Positions 1 to 8,215 of a stretch of DNA of 64,000 bases are shown here, in pieces. The notes below the pieces were generated by a model. That model saw only the letters and a list, made by a program, of their open reading frames with translations. It was not told the origin of the DNA and did not search any database. Source of the stretch: Phreatobacter oligotrophus (GTDB taxonomy: Bacteria > Pseudomonadota > Alphaproteobacteria > Rhizobiales > Phreatobacteraceae); assembly GCF_003046185.1 (NCBI RefSeq), contig NZ_PZZL01000004.1, positions 124,001-188,000 on the forward strand, read 5' to 3'. The translations under genes and the position numbers were made by a program. Numbering within the stretch: position 1 is the first letter of the stretch; every line of letters starts with the position of its first letter.

Positions 1-752
1 ACCGGGTGGATGATCAGTTTGAGCGCGAGGACAGGTGAAATCGCCGCCGCCACCCGGCCGAGCGCCCGGAAGCTTTCCATGCGCAGGGCGACCGTCACGC
101 CGAGCGTGAACAGCGCCACGGGTGCCGCCGCGTTCTGCAGGAAGCCGAGGAACCGGTCGAGCATCTCCGGCGGCTTGAACTGCAGGAAGGCGGCGATGAC
201 GCCGGCGACCGTCGCCAGAATGAAGGGGTGGGTGACGATCTTCACCACCACCTCGCCGATCACCGCCAGGATCGACCGCCGCTCCGTGCCGCCGAGCGCC
301 ATGAGCATCGGCACCAGCGAGAACAGCAGGATGTTGTCGAAGCAGAAGATCAGCGCGACGGGGGCGGCAGCATCCGCCCCGATGGTCGAGAAGGCGAGGC
401 CAGGCCCCATATAGCCGATATTGCCATAGGCCGCGGCGACCCCGGCGACCGTCGCATGGCCGGTGTGTCCGCCCGAGCGCCAGGCCACATAGGCGAAGCC
501 GAGCACGAAGACGGTGAAGGTGGCGAAGGTCGTGCCCACCACGAAGGGCACGTTGTTCAGCTTCTCGAGCGGCGTCTGCGCGAGGATGCGGAAGAACAGC
601 GCCGGCAGCGCGATGTAGATGAGGAAGAAGTTCATCCAGCCGAGCCCGGCCTCGGGAATCGGCGTGCCTTTCCAGGCCTTGTAGCGCGCGGTGAAAAAAC
701 CGAGCGCGATCAGGCCGAAGAACGGCATGGCGAGATTGAGGACTTGCAGCAT
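1..752 (-). CDS. AEC family (auxin efflux carrier-like) transporter, partial
   Basis: The reverse strand reads continuously from an ATG at 752 (MLQVLNLAMPFFGLIALGF) to the window edge, so the C-terminus is missing. The visible part of about 250 residues alternates hydrophobic helices with short loops. It carries AEC-type segments such as AYGNIGYMGPGLA after the first helices and ALFTLGVTVAL near the cut end. AEC proteins are inner-membrane carriers of ten or so helices that export or import small organic acids; the substrate cannot be read from the sequence. It lies downstream of hspQ on the same strand with a 74-base gap and may be read from the same transcript. Family assignment is firm, substrate unknown. 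Confidence 0.85.
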   Translation of the reverse strand, partial: MLQVLNLAMPFFGLIALGFFTARYKAWKGTPIPEAGLGWMNFFLIYIALPALFFRILAQTPLEKLNNVPFVVGTTFATFTVFVLGFAYVAWRSGGHTGHATVAGVAAAYGNIGYMGPGLAFSTIGADAAAPVALIFCFDNILLFSLVPMLMALGGTERRSILAVIGEVVVKIVTHPFILATVAGVIAAFLQFKPPEMLDRFLGFLQNAAAPVALFTLGVTVALRMESFRALGRVAAAISPVLALKLIIHP

Positions 753-826
753 GATCGGGCCGGACCGCGGGACGGGCGACCGCTAAAGCGCGCGGCCCGT
801 CAGGTCAACGTCCGCCGGAGCGATGC

Positions 827-1174
827 TCAGTGCAGGCCGCTGCGCTTGACGCGGTAATTGCCCTCGCCGTCCTTGTCGAAGACCTCGTCCACCTGCGGAT
901 GGCGGATCGGATCGCCACTCGTGTCCGGCAGCAGGTTCTGCTCCGACACATAGGCGATGTACTCGGTCACCTCGTTCTCGGCGAAGAGGTGGTAGAACGG
1001 CTGGTCCTTGGCCGGGCGCATCTCCACAGGGATCGATTCGTACCACTCGTCCGTGTTCGAGAAGGTCGGATCGACGTCGAAGATCACGCCCCGGAACGGA
1101 TGGATCCGGTGCCGGACGACCTGTCCGATCTTGAACTTGGCTTGCCGGGGCTTGTCGATCACGCCGGTTGGCAT
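827..1174 (-). CDS. hspQ: Heat shock protein HspQ (hemimethylated-DNA-binding family)
   Basis: This 115-residue protein matches the HspQ/YccV family along its length. The core runs from FKIGQVVRHRIHPFRGVIFDVDP (about residues 14-36) through DEWYESIP, QPFYHLFAENE and YVSEQNLLPD, with the usual tail containing HPQVDEVFD. In enterobacteria HspQ is a small cytosolic stress protein that binds hemimethylated DNA and modulates Lon protease; the role in alphaproteobacteria is less clear. The ATG at 1174 has a GAAGGG stretch directly in front of it, which is very close, so an internal GTG (residue 5) is a possible alternative start. A TTGACA-type promoter candidate lies just upstream. Confidence 0.9.
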   Translation of the reverse strand: MPTGVIDKPRQAKFKIGQVVRHRIHPFRGVIFDVDPTFSNTDEWYESIPVEMRPAKDQPFYHLFAENEVTEYIAYVSEQNLLPDTSGDPIRHPQVDEVFDKDGEGNYRVKRSGLH

Positions 1175-1198
1175 CCCTTCGTGCGGTTGGGGCGCGGG

Positions 1199-1227
1199 AC
1201 AAAAGCCCCAAGCGGCGGCCCTGTCAA
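1199..1227 (-). promoter_or_regulatory. Candidate promoter of hspQ
   Basis: On the reverse strand a perfect TTGACA (1227-1222) is followed after 17 bases by TTTTGT (1204-1199). The start codon of hspQ is 25 bases further on, which would give a short leader. The -35 element is good and the -10 element weak, as is common in high-GC alphaproteobacteria. Identified by eye only. Confidence 0.35.
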
Positions 1228-1264
1228 CGTCCTGTCACGAAGTCTTTACGGCCGGTCGCGCCGG

Positions 1265-2305
1265 TCAGATCGCATAGCGCGTGGCGTAGTCGGGATCCTT
1301 GGCGGCGACGATCCGGGCGAGATCGACGATGACCTTGGCCTGTTTCCAGGTCGCGTCGTCCTGCATCTTGCCGTCGATCATCACCGCGCCAGACCCGTCC
1401 GGCATGGCCGCGAGGATCTTGGCGGCGAAGGCCACTTCGTTCGGATCGGGGGAGAAGACCCGCTTGGCGATGTCGATCTGGCTCGGATGCAGCGTCCAGG
1501 CGCCGGCACAGCCCATGAGGAAGGCGTTGCGGAACTGCGTCTCGCAGGCGACCGGATCGGAGAAGTCGCCGAAGGGGCCGTAGAAGGCCTTGAGCCCGTT
1601 GGCGGCGCAGGCATCCACCATCTTGGCGATCGTGTAGTGCCAGAGGTCCTGCTGGAAGGCGGCGCGCGGCCCCTCCCCGCCCATGTCGGCCACCACCTTG
1701 TACTCAGGATGGCCGCCGCCGACGCGAGTCGTCTTCATCGCGCGCGAGGCCGCGAGATCCGCAGGTCCCAGGCTCATGCCGTGCATGCGCGGCGAGGCGC
1801 TGGCAATGGCCTCGACGTTCTTCACGCCCTCGGCCGTCTCCAGGATGGCATGGATCAGGATCGGCTTGGCCACCCGGTGCTTCGCCTCCAGCTGGGCGAG
1901 CAACTGGTCCAGGTAGTGGATGTCCCAGGGCCCCTCGACCTTCGGCAGCATGACCACGTCGAGCTTGTCGCCGATGGCGGCGACGATCTCGGTGAGGTCA
2001 TCGAGGATCCACGGCGAGTTCAGCGCATTGACACGGGTCCAGACCCCGGTCGTCCCGAAGTCCGTCGCCTTCACCATCTCGATGAAGCCGGCGCGCGCGG
2101 CCTCCTTGGCGTCGAGCGGAATCGCGTCTTCCAGATTGCCGAGCACCACGTCGACGGTGCGCGCGAGGTCCGGCACCTTGGCGCGCACCTTTTCCAGATG
2201 CGGCGGTACGAAGTGGATCATCCGCTCCAGCCGCACGGGGAGCTCGCGATAGGGCTCCGGAGCGCCGATGGCGAGCGGCTTGTAGATGTTGCGCGGCAGC
2301 TTCAT
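1265..2305 (-). CDS. mcl1: HpcH/HpaI-type CoA ester lyase, malyl-CoA / beta-methylmalyl-CoA lyase
   Basis: This 346-residue protein belongs to the CitE-like CoA lyases that cleave malyl-CoA or beta-methylmalyl-CoA into glyoxylate plus acetyl-CoA or propionyl-CoA. The N-terminus [19 protein letters not shown] resembles the bifunctional malyl-CoA lyases of Chloroflexus and Rhodobacter rather than citrate lyase. Further signals are [15 protein letters not shown] (metal-binding acidic segment), [24 protein letters not shown] and [18 protein letters not shown] ribosome binding site precedes ATG 2305. The gene stands alone between hspQ and ialB, and a terminator separates it from ialB, so it should have its own promoter. 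Exact substrate preference cannot be settled from sequence. Confidence 0.85.
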   Translation of the reverse strand: MKLPRNIYKPLAIGAPEPYRELPVRLERMIHFVPPHLEKVRAKVPDLARTVDVVLGNLEDAIPLDAKEAARAGFIEMVKATDFGTTGVWTRVNALNSPWILDDLTEIVAAIGDKLDVVMLPKVEGPWDIHYLDQLLAQLEAKHRVAKPILIHAILETAEGVKNVEAIASASPRMHGMSLGPADLAASRAMKTTRVGGGHPEYKVVADMGGEGPRAAFQQDLWHYTIAKMVDACAANGLKAFYGPFGDFSDPVACETQFRNAFLMGCAGAWTLHPSQIDIAKRVFSPDPNEVAFAAKILAAMPDGSGAVMIDGKMQDDATWKQAKVIVDLARIVAAKDPDYATRYAI

Positions 2306-2388
2306 GGGATCACTCCTCGGCCGCCAGCGCTACAGGACATGGTTGCACCGCACAATTCCGTGGAACGGCGGATGGCCTGGATGAAAAC

Positions 2389-2414
2389 AAAAAGGCGCGG
2401 GACAGGCCCGCGCC
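2389..2414 (-). terminator. Intrinsic terminator of the IalB gene
   Basis: On the reverse strand an 8-bp perfect GC stem (GGCGCGGG / CCCGCGCC) with a 5-base loop is followed directly by TTTTT. It lies 25 bases after the stop codon of the IalB-family gene, a standard Rho-independent terminator position. Confidence 0.85.
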
Positions 2415-2438
2415 TTCGTCTTCTGCGAAGAGGCTGGA

Positions 2439-3269
2439 TCAGCGCTGCGGCGGGGCCAGCGGCGCCATGCCGGCGGGAGCGCCGGGGATCGGGACGCCGG
2501 CCGGCGCGCCACCCGGGGCACCGCCCTGCTGGCGCTGCTGCTGCTCCTGAAGACGGCGCTGGGCCTCCTCGCCGCGACGCTGCAGCTCGGCGGCCAGACG
2601 GCGCTGCTGCTCCTCATAGGCCTTCGGGTCGACCGGCTCGCCGTCATAGGAGGCCTGGAAGCCCTGCAGCGACATGCCGAGCGAGATCGCCCGGTTGTTC
2701 ATGTTCACCACCTGGATGCTCAGCTGGTTCGAGCGCTTCATGCGGTTGAGGAAATCCGGCTGGATCTCCATCTGGGCGAAGCAGGCATTGGGCAGGCAGA
2801 CCTCGTAGCGCATGGCCTGCGGCTGGGGCTGGCCCTGGCCGCCCTCGAGCACGACGCGGATGCCCGGCTGCAGCGACATGCCCACCGGCACGGCGATGAT
2901 GAGGCGCGGCTTCTCGCCCTCGAGGTCGCGGATCTGCACCGAGGCCAGCATCTGGCCGTTCTCGGCGCGGGTCTCCTGCACGACCATGCAGAGCTTCTTG
3001 GTGGTCGGCGGGGTGCGCTCGTCGACAGGCACCTGGTCGCAGAGCTTCACCCAGGGGGTCTGGACCGCCGCGAGGTTCTCAGCCGAATTGGCCGGGGCCT
3101 GGGCGGGAGCCTGGGCCGGCTGCTGCGCCGGCTGGGCGGGACGCTGCTGCTGCGCCGGCTGGGCCGGGCGCTGCTGCGGCTGCTGTTGCTGGGCGAAGGC
3201 CACCGCAGGCGCCATGAGCAGCGCGAGGCCTGCTCCGAGACGAACCGCGGACTTGGCGGAGAACGACAT
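2439..3269 (-). CDS. Invasion-associated locus B (IalB) family secreted protein
   Basis: The 276-residue protein begins with a clear signal peptide (hydrophobic run LGAGLALLMAPAVAFA, cleavage near residue 26). A Gln/Pro/Ala-rich low-complexity segment follows (about 27-62). Then comes the IalB domain (about 70-220) with four cysteines in LCDQ, LCMV, VCLP and ACFA, and repeated hydrophobic strands such as LIIAVPVGMSLQPGIRV. The last 55 residues are a Gln/Arg/Glu-rich probable coiled coil followed by a Gly/Ala/Pro tail. IalB proteins are exported and named after a Bartonella invasion factor, but occur widely in free-living Hyphomicrobiales where their role is not known. Its own terminator lies downstream. 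Confidence 0.88.
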   Translation of the reverse strand: MSFSAKSAVRLGAGLALLMAPAVAFAQQQQPQQRPAQPAQQQRPAQPAQQPAQAPAQAPANSAENLAAVQTPWVKLCDQVPVDERTPPTTKKLCMVVQETRAENGQMLASVQIRDLEGEKPRLIIAVPVGMSLQPGIRVVLEGGQGQPQPQAMRYEVCLPNACFAQMEIQPDFLNRMKRSNQLSIQVVNMNNRAISLGMSLQGFQASYDGEPVDPKAYEEQQRRLAAELQRRGEEAQRRLQEQQQRQQGGAPGGAPAGVPIPGAPAGMAPLAPPQR

Positions 3270-3477
3270 GAAAGGTCCTTTCGATCGTGTCCGGAGCGCG
3301 CGCCTGCAGCGGGTCGGACCTTGATGAGTCGGAGCGGTCGCGCTCTTTCGCCGTGGAACGTGGCGACATGGTGGCGCGGTCCTCGGAGGCGGTTGATAGC
3401 GGCTCGCCCTTGCGTTGAAAAGCCGGAATCACCATGCCGCATGCTAGGCTGCCGCGCAGTCTTCGCAGACGGGACCC

Positions 3478-5301
3478 ATGCTGCATCGCCTCCTTGCCCT
3501 CGCCGCTCTCCTCCTCGTGCCGGCAACCGCCGCCGGCGCAGGCGACTTCGCGCGGCTGCCGGTGCGCGAGGCCATCGCCATGCATGGCGAGCCGGCGGGC
3601 CCCGCCGCCCTCGCCCATCGCCGCTACGTCAATCCCGATGCGCCGAAGGGCGGCCGCCTCGTCCTGGGGATCCAGGGCACCTTCGATACGCTGAACCCCT
3701 TCGTGGTGCGCGGCCTGCCGGTGCCGGGCGCGCGCTCCTATGTCTGGGAGACGCTGATGCAGCGCTCCTATGACGAGCCTTTCACGCTCTATCCGCAGGT
3801 CGCCGCCGGCCTGGAATTGCCGGATGACCGCGCCTGGGTGATCTTCCATATCGACCGCCGCGCCCGCTTCTCCGACGGCCGCCCCGTCACCGCCGAGGAC
3901 GTGCGCTTCTCCTATGAGCTCCTGCGCGAGCGCGGCCGCCCGAACCACCGCACCTATTTCCGCAAAGTGACCCGGGTCGACCTGATCGACAGCCACACGA
4001 TCCGCTTCGACCTTGCAGGGGCCGCCGACCGCGAGCTGCCGATGATCCTCGGGCTCATGCCGGTCCTGCCGCGCCACGCCGTCGATCCCGAGACCTTCGA
4101 GGAGACGACGCTGACGCCCCCGGTCGGCTCCGGCCCCTACACGATCGCCGAGGTGCGCGCCGGCGAGAGCGTGACGTTCCGCCGCGACCCCTCATGGTGG
4201 GGCGCCGACCTTCCCATCAACCGCGGCCTGCACAATGTCGACGAGGTCCGCTTCGACTTCTACCGGGACGGCAACACCCTGTTCGAAGCCTTCAAGAAGG
4301 GCCTCGTCGACGTCCGCGTCGAGACAGATCCCGGCCGCTGGGCCTCCGGCTACGATTTTCCGGCGGTGCGCGACGGACGCGTCGTCCGCGACACGATCCG
4401 CCAGGGCACGCCGAAGGGCATCCGCGGCCTCGTCATGAACACCCGCCGCGCCGTCTTCGAGGATGTGCGGGTGCGCGAGGCCCTCGGCCTGCTCTTCGAC
4501 TTCGAATGGACCGACCGGACGCTCTATGCCGACGGTTTCGAGCGCAGCCAGTCGCTGTTCGAAGGCTCGGAGCTCTCGGCGCGCGGGCGACCGGCCGACG
4601 AGGCGGAACGGCGGCTGCTCGCCTCCGTTGGCGCGAGCATCCGCCCCGATATCCTCGAGGGGACCTATGAAGTGCCCGTCTCGGATGGCACGGGCGCCGA
4701 CCGCGCCAGGCTGCGGCAGGCGCTGACCCTTCTCGGGCAGGTGGGCTACCGGCTCGACGGCGGCGTGCTGAAAGGCCGCGATGGCCAGCCGCTCGCCTTC
4801 GAGTTCCTCGTCGCCACCCGCGACCAGGAGCGCCTTGCCCTCACCTTCCAGCGATTCCTGCAGCGCGCGGGCATCCGCATGAGCGTCCGCAATGTCGACG
4901 CCGTGCAATATGACCGCCGCCTGCGCGACTTCGACTTCGACATGGTCGACTACCGCTGGTGGAATACCTCGCTCTCGCCGGGCAACGAACAAGCCTTCTA
5001 TTGGGGCGTTTCCGCCGCTGCGACGCCGGGCAGCCGCAACCTGCCGGGCATCGCCGACCCGGCCGTCGACAGGCTCGTTGCCGCCATTGTCGAGGCCCGC
5101 ACCCGCGGCGACCTGGTGACCGCTGCCCGCGCCCTCGACCGTGTCGTGACCGGGGGCTTCTACTGGGTGCCGCTCTTCCATCAGCCGGCGCAGTGGATCG
5201 CCCGCTGGAACCATGTGGGGACGCCTGCCGAATCATCTCTTTTCGGCTATCTCGTAGAGACATGGTGGCGTCGTGACGCCGGGGGGGCTGTCGGTCGGTG
5301 A
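3478..5301 (+). CDS. Extracellular solute-binding protein, YejA-like (family 5)
   Basis: A 607-residue periplasmic binding protein with a signal peptide (LLALAALLLVPATAAGAG). The post-signal sequence has marks of the YejA/oligopeptide group: YVNPDAPKGGRLVLGIQGTFDTLNPF, the PVTAEDVRFSYELL segment, VGSGPYTIAEVRAG, and a late VDYRWWNTSLSPGNEQAFYWG. YejA-type proteins deliver peptides, including microcin C in enterobacteria, to ABC permeases. No permease or ATPase gene is next to it here, so it is an orphan receptor in this window. Its stop codon overlaps the GTG start of the next gene (GTGA at 5298-5301), so the two are translationally coupled. Family sure, ligand unknown. Confidence 0.88.
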   Translation: MLHRLLALAALLLVPATAAGAGDFARLPVREAIAMHGEPAGPAALAHRRYVNPDAPKGGRLVLGIQGTFDTLNPFVVRGLPVPGARSYVWETLMQRSYDEPFTLYPQVAAGLELPDDRAWVIFHIDRRARFSDGRPVTAEDVRFSYELLRERGRPNHRTYFRKVTRVDLIDSHTIRFDLAGAADRELPMILGLMPVLPRHAVDPETFEETTLTPPVGSGPYTIAEVRAGESVTFRRDPSWWGADLPINRGLHNVDEVRFDFYRDGNTLFEAFKKGLVDVRVETDPGRWASGYDFPAVRDGRVVRDTIRQGTPKGIRGLVMNTRRAVFEDVRVREALGLLFDFEWTDRTLYADGFERSQSLFEGSELSARGRPADEAERRLLASVGASIRPDILEGTYEVPVSDGTGADRARLRQALTLLGQVGYRLDGGVLKGRDGQPLAFEFLVATRDQERLALTFQRFLQRAGIRMSVRNVDAVQYDRRLRDFDFDMVDYRWWNTSLSPGNEQAFYWGVSAAATPGSRNLPGIADPAVDRLVAAIVEARTRGDLVTAARALDRVVTGGFYWVPLFHQPAQWIARWNHVGTPAESSLFGYLVETWWRRDAGGAVGR

Positions 5302-6968
5302 TACTGGGCAAGGGGCGCAAGGACGGGACGGCCGGGGTGGCGGGCCACGCCACGCTCGACGCCTTGTTGCGCCGCGCCGCCGAGATCCGCCCCCAGTCCC
5401 GCGCGCTCGCCGATGCCCCGAACCGCCCGCACCTGATCGGCGGCGAGTCGCGTCACTATTCATGGAGCGAGCTCGACGGCCTGGTCGATGCGCTGGCCGG
5501 CCGGCTGCGGCAGATGGGCCTGCCGACTGATGCGGTGGTCGCCACCCAGTTCGCCATGTCCTGCGACGCCGTGATCGCGCTGCTCGCTGTGCTGCGCGCC
5601 GGCTGCATCGCCGCCCCCCTGCCGCTCGGCTGGGGCCGCCGCGAGGTCTCGGCCCATCTCCAGCGCCTCGGCGCCCGCGCCGTCCTGACCGCTGGCCGCA
5701 TCGGCCCGGTCGAGTCGGCCGACATCATGCGCTACGCTGCGGCCGAAACCTTCTCGGTGCGCTTCGTCATGTCGCTCGGCGGCCCCGTCCTCGACGGTGT
5801 GATCCCGCTCGACGACGTCATGATAGATCCGACCGTGGCCGACCGCGTCGAGATCGAGCGCTCCGGCAATCCGGCCGATCACGTCGCCATCGTCACGGCC
5901 GATGCCGTGGCCGAGGGGCACATCGCCGTCGCCCGCAGCCACAACGAGGTCGTGGCCGGTGGGCTCGCGGCCTATGTGGCCGGCGTGCCCGATGAGCATT
6001 CGGTCTTCGCTGGTGCCCTCGCCCCCGACGGCTTTGCCGGCATCGCCCTGCAGATCGTGCCCTGGCTGATGGCGGGCGGCACGCTTGTCGCCCATCCGCC
6101 GCTGGCCCCCCGCATCATCCGCGACCGCCTCGCGCCCGATGGCGTCACCCATGCGGTCCTGCCCGTCGCGCTCGGCGAATACGTTGTCGCCGCGCCGCTG
6201 GCCGAACGGCCGCAGCTGCGGCACCTCGCCTTGCTGGCGCGCCGGCCGGTCTCGGCAGAGAGCTTCGCCGCCGCAGCCGAGGATGGCCTTGCGGTCGATG
6301 TGTTCTACGGCATCGGCGAGACGGCGGTCGCCCGCGGGCTGCGCGGCGCCGGCGGCGCCATCACCCTCGGCCACGACACGCACACATCCGGCAGCGGCCA
6401 GTCGCCCGTGCTCATCGAGACGCGCGTCGGTCCGGATGGCGAACTTGCCCTGCGCGGCGCCATGGTGCCGGTCCATGCCTTCCCGCCGGGCGCCGAGAAC
6501 GGCCAGCCGCCCTTCTGGTCCACCGACGCGTCAGGCTTCCGCGCCACAGGCATGCCCGCTGCCGCTGACAAGGCGACCCGCAGCATCGCCATCGGATCAC
6601 GCGAGGCCGGTGTCGTCTCCATCGGCGGACGCCGTTTCGCCGAATCCGCCATTCGCGGCGCCTATGCCGAGGCGGGCGGCGAGATTGCTCCCGTGATCCG
6701 CCCGGATCGGTTGCTCGGCGAGCGTGTCGCCGGGATCGTCGGCGATGGCCGCGCCATTGTCGGGCTCGCGGCGCGGCTGGTGGAAAGCGGGCTCACGCCC
6801 CTCGCCATTCCCGGCGGCACACGCCAGACCGGACAGCTCCCCTTCGAGGACACCCGGCCCAAGGAGACCGCCATCAAGGATCCCGAGGGCATCCTCGATC
6901 CGCTCGGCGACGCGCATTCCGCGCTGGCGCAACTCTTGAGCGTGGCGCGGGCCGCCGCGGGGTACTAA
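5298..6968 (+). CDS. Degenerate class I adenylate-forming (acyl-CoA synthetase-like) protein
   Basis: The 556-residue protein has the layout of the AMP-binding superfamily: an N-terminal domain with HYSWSELDGLVDALAGRLRQ (about 53-72) and LLAVLRAGCIAAPLPLG (95-111), a YGIGETA motif (337-343, the A5 motif) and an A8-like VVSIGGRRFAESAIRGAY (439-456). Key catalytic elements are missing. The Ser/Thr/Gly-rich phosphate loop is replaced by VAIVTADAVAEGHIAVA (196-212). The conserved YRTGD is replaced by WSTDASGFRAT (407-417). The A10 lysine region reads GGTRQTGQLPFEDTR, with Gln where GK is expected. It probably cannot adenylate normally and may be a binding or regulatory paralogue. GTG start, overlapping the binding-protein gene upstream. 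Confidence 0.75.
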   Translation: MILGKGRKDGTAGVAGHATLDALLRRAAEIRPQSRALADAPNRPHLIGGESRHYSWSELDGLVDALAGRLRQMGLPTDAVVATQFAMSCDAVIALLAVLRAGCIAAPLPLGWGRREVSAHLQRLGARAVLTAGRIGPVESADIMRYAAAETFSVRFVMSLGGPVLDGVIPLDDVMIDPTVADRVEIERSGNPADHVAIVTADAVAEGHIAVARSHNEVVAGGLAAYVAGVPDEHSVFAGALAPDGFAGIALQIVPWLMAGGTLVAHPPLAPRIIRDRLAPDGVTHAVLPVALGEYVVAAPLAERPQLRHLALLARRPVSAESFAAAAEDGLAVDVFYGIGETAVARGLRGAGGAITLGHDTHTSGSGQSPVLIETRVGPDGELALRGAMVPVHAFPPGAENGQPPFWSTDASGFRATGMPAAADKATRSIAIGSREAGVVSIGGRRFAESAIRGAYAEAGGEIAPVIRPDRLLGERVAGIVGDGRAIVGLAARLVESGLTPLAIPGGTRQTGQLPFEDTRPKETAIKDPEGILDPLGDAHSALAQLLSVARAAAGY

Positions 6969-6997
6969 ACTGGCGGCTTTCCTCCGGGAGCCCGCCC

Positions 6998-7672
6998 ATG
7001 GACGCCACCCCTGCCCCCACCCTGACGATCGATGTCGTATCGGACGTCGTCTGCCCCTGGTGCTTCGTCGGCAAGCGGCGGCTCGAAAAGGCGCTGGAAC
7101 TGGTTCCGGACATTGCGGTCGACATCCGCTGGCGGCCCTACCAGCTGGCGCCCGACCTGCCCGCCGAGGGTGAGCCGCGCAAGGCCTATATGCTCAAGAA
7201 GTTCGGCGATCCCGAGCGCATCCGGCAGATCCACGAGCGGCTGACCGGCATCGGCGCCGATGAGGGCATCGCCTTCGACTTCGACGCCATCGAGGTGGCC
7301 CCCAACACGCTGAACGCCCATCGCATGATCCTCTGGGCCCGCGCCGGCGGCGCGCAGGGCGCGGTGGTCGAGGCGCTGTTCAAGGGATTCTTCGTCGAGG
7401 GGCGCAATCTCTCCGATCCCGCCGTGCTCGCCGAGATCGGCGCTGACGCCGGCCTCGACCCGGCGCTTCTTGCCGAGCTCTTCGCCAGCGATGCCGATAT
7501 CGAGCGGACCGAGCGCGACATCGCCTCGGCGCAGAAGATCGGCATCACCGGCGTTCCCTTCTTCATCGTCGGCGGTCGCTATGGCATTGCCGGGGCCGAG
7601 GATCCGCAGACGATCGCCGGCGCGATCCGGCAGGCCGCCGCCGAGCAGGCACAGCCCGCGGCCGCGAGCTGA
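6998..7672 (+). CDS. DsbA/FrnE-family oxidoreductase
   Basis: This 224-residue protein has a thioredoxin fold with a CPWC motif (VVCPWCFVGKRRLEKAL, about residues 14-30), followed by RWRPYQLAPDLPAEG and KKFGDP. The C-terminal part has GITGVPFFIVGGRYGIAGA, the cis-proline loop typical of FrnE/YwbO DsbA-like proteins. No signal peptide is visible, so a cytosolic role is likely, as for FrnE of Deinococcus. Members are reported as thiol oxidoreductases or glutathione-dependent isomerases; the true substrate is unknown. A GGGAG ribosome binding site precedes ATG 6998. The gene lies 29 bases after the adenylate-forming gene and may be co-transcribed with it. Confidence 0.85.
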   Translation: MDATPAPTLTIDVVSDVVCPWCFVGKRRLEKALELVPDIAVDIRWRPYQLAPDLPAEGEPRKAYMLKKFGDPERIRQIHERLTGIGADEGIAFDFDAIEVAPNTLNAHRMILWARAGGAQGAVVEALFKGFFVEGRNLSDPAVLAEIGADAGLDPALLAELFASDADIERTERDIASAQKIGITGVPFFIVGGRYGIAGAEDPQTIAGAIRQAAAEQAQPAAAS

Positions 7673-7727
7673 ACAACCCGCCGCGCGGCCCGTTGCGGCG
7701 CGCCGCGCCAGCGGCTAAGGGCAGGTC

Positions 7728-8213
7728 ATGGCACAGGGAACGACGCTCACTCATCTGGACGCCAGCGGCCAGGCCAACATGGTCGATGTCTCGGCAAAGC
7801 CGGCGACGGACCGGACCGCCGTGGCGACCGGCCGCGTGGTGATGAAGCCCGAGACCCTCGCCATCGTGCGGGCCGGCGATGCCAAGAAGGGCGACGTGCT
7901 CGGCACGGCCCGCCTCGCCGGCATCATGGCGGCGAAGCGCACTCATGAACTCATCCCGCTCTGCCACCCCCTGCTGCTGACCAAGGTCGCCGTGGACGTG
8001 GTGCTGGATGAATCCCTCCCCGGTGTCCACGTGACCGCAACGGTGAAGGTCTCCGGCCAGACCGGCGTCGAGATGGAGGCGCTGACCGCCGTCTCCGTCG
8101 CCTGCCTCACCGTCTACGACATGGTGAAGGCCGTCGACCGCGGCATGCGGATCGAGGCGGTGCAGCTTCTCGAAAAGACAGGCGGCGCCTCCGGCACGTT
8201 CCGGGCGGAGTGA
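7728..8213 (+). CDS. moaC: Cyclic pyranopterin monophosphate synthase MoaC
   Basis: The 161-residue protein is full-length MoaC. Diagnostic segments are FV-free N-terminal [56 protein letters not shown] (pterin site) and [20 protein letters not shown] with the catalytic region [11 protein letters not shown]. MoaC makes cyclic pyranopterin monophosphate in the first stage of molybdenum cofactor synthesis, in the cytosol. It runs directly into moeA (stop at 8213, moeA ATG at 8216), an arrangement common in alphaproteobacteria, where moaC-moeA-lexA often follow trpC; here a FrnE gene is upstream instead. Confidence 0.96.
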   Translation: MAQGTTLTHLDASGQANMVDVSAKPATDRTAVATGRVVMKPETLAIVRAGDAKKGDVLGTARLAGIMAAKRTHELIPLCHPLLLTKVAVDVVLDESLPGVHVTATVKVSGQTGVEMEALTAVSVACLTVYDMVKAVDRGMRIEAVQLLEKTGGASGTFRAE

Positions 8214-8215
8214 CC

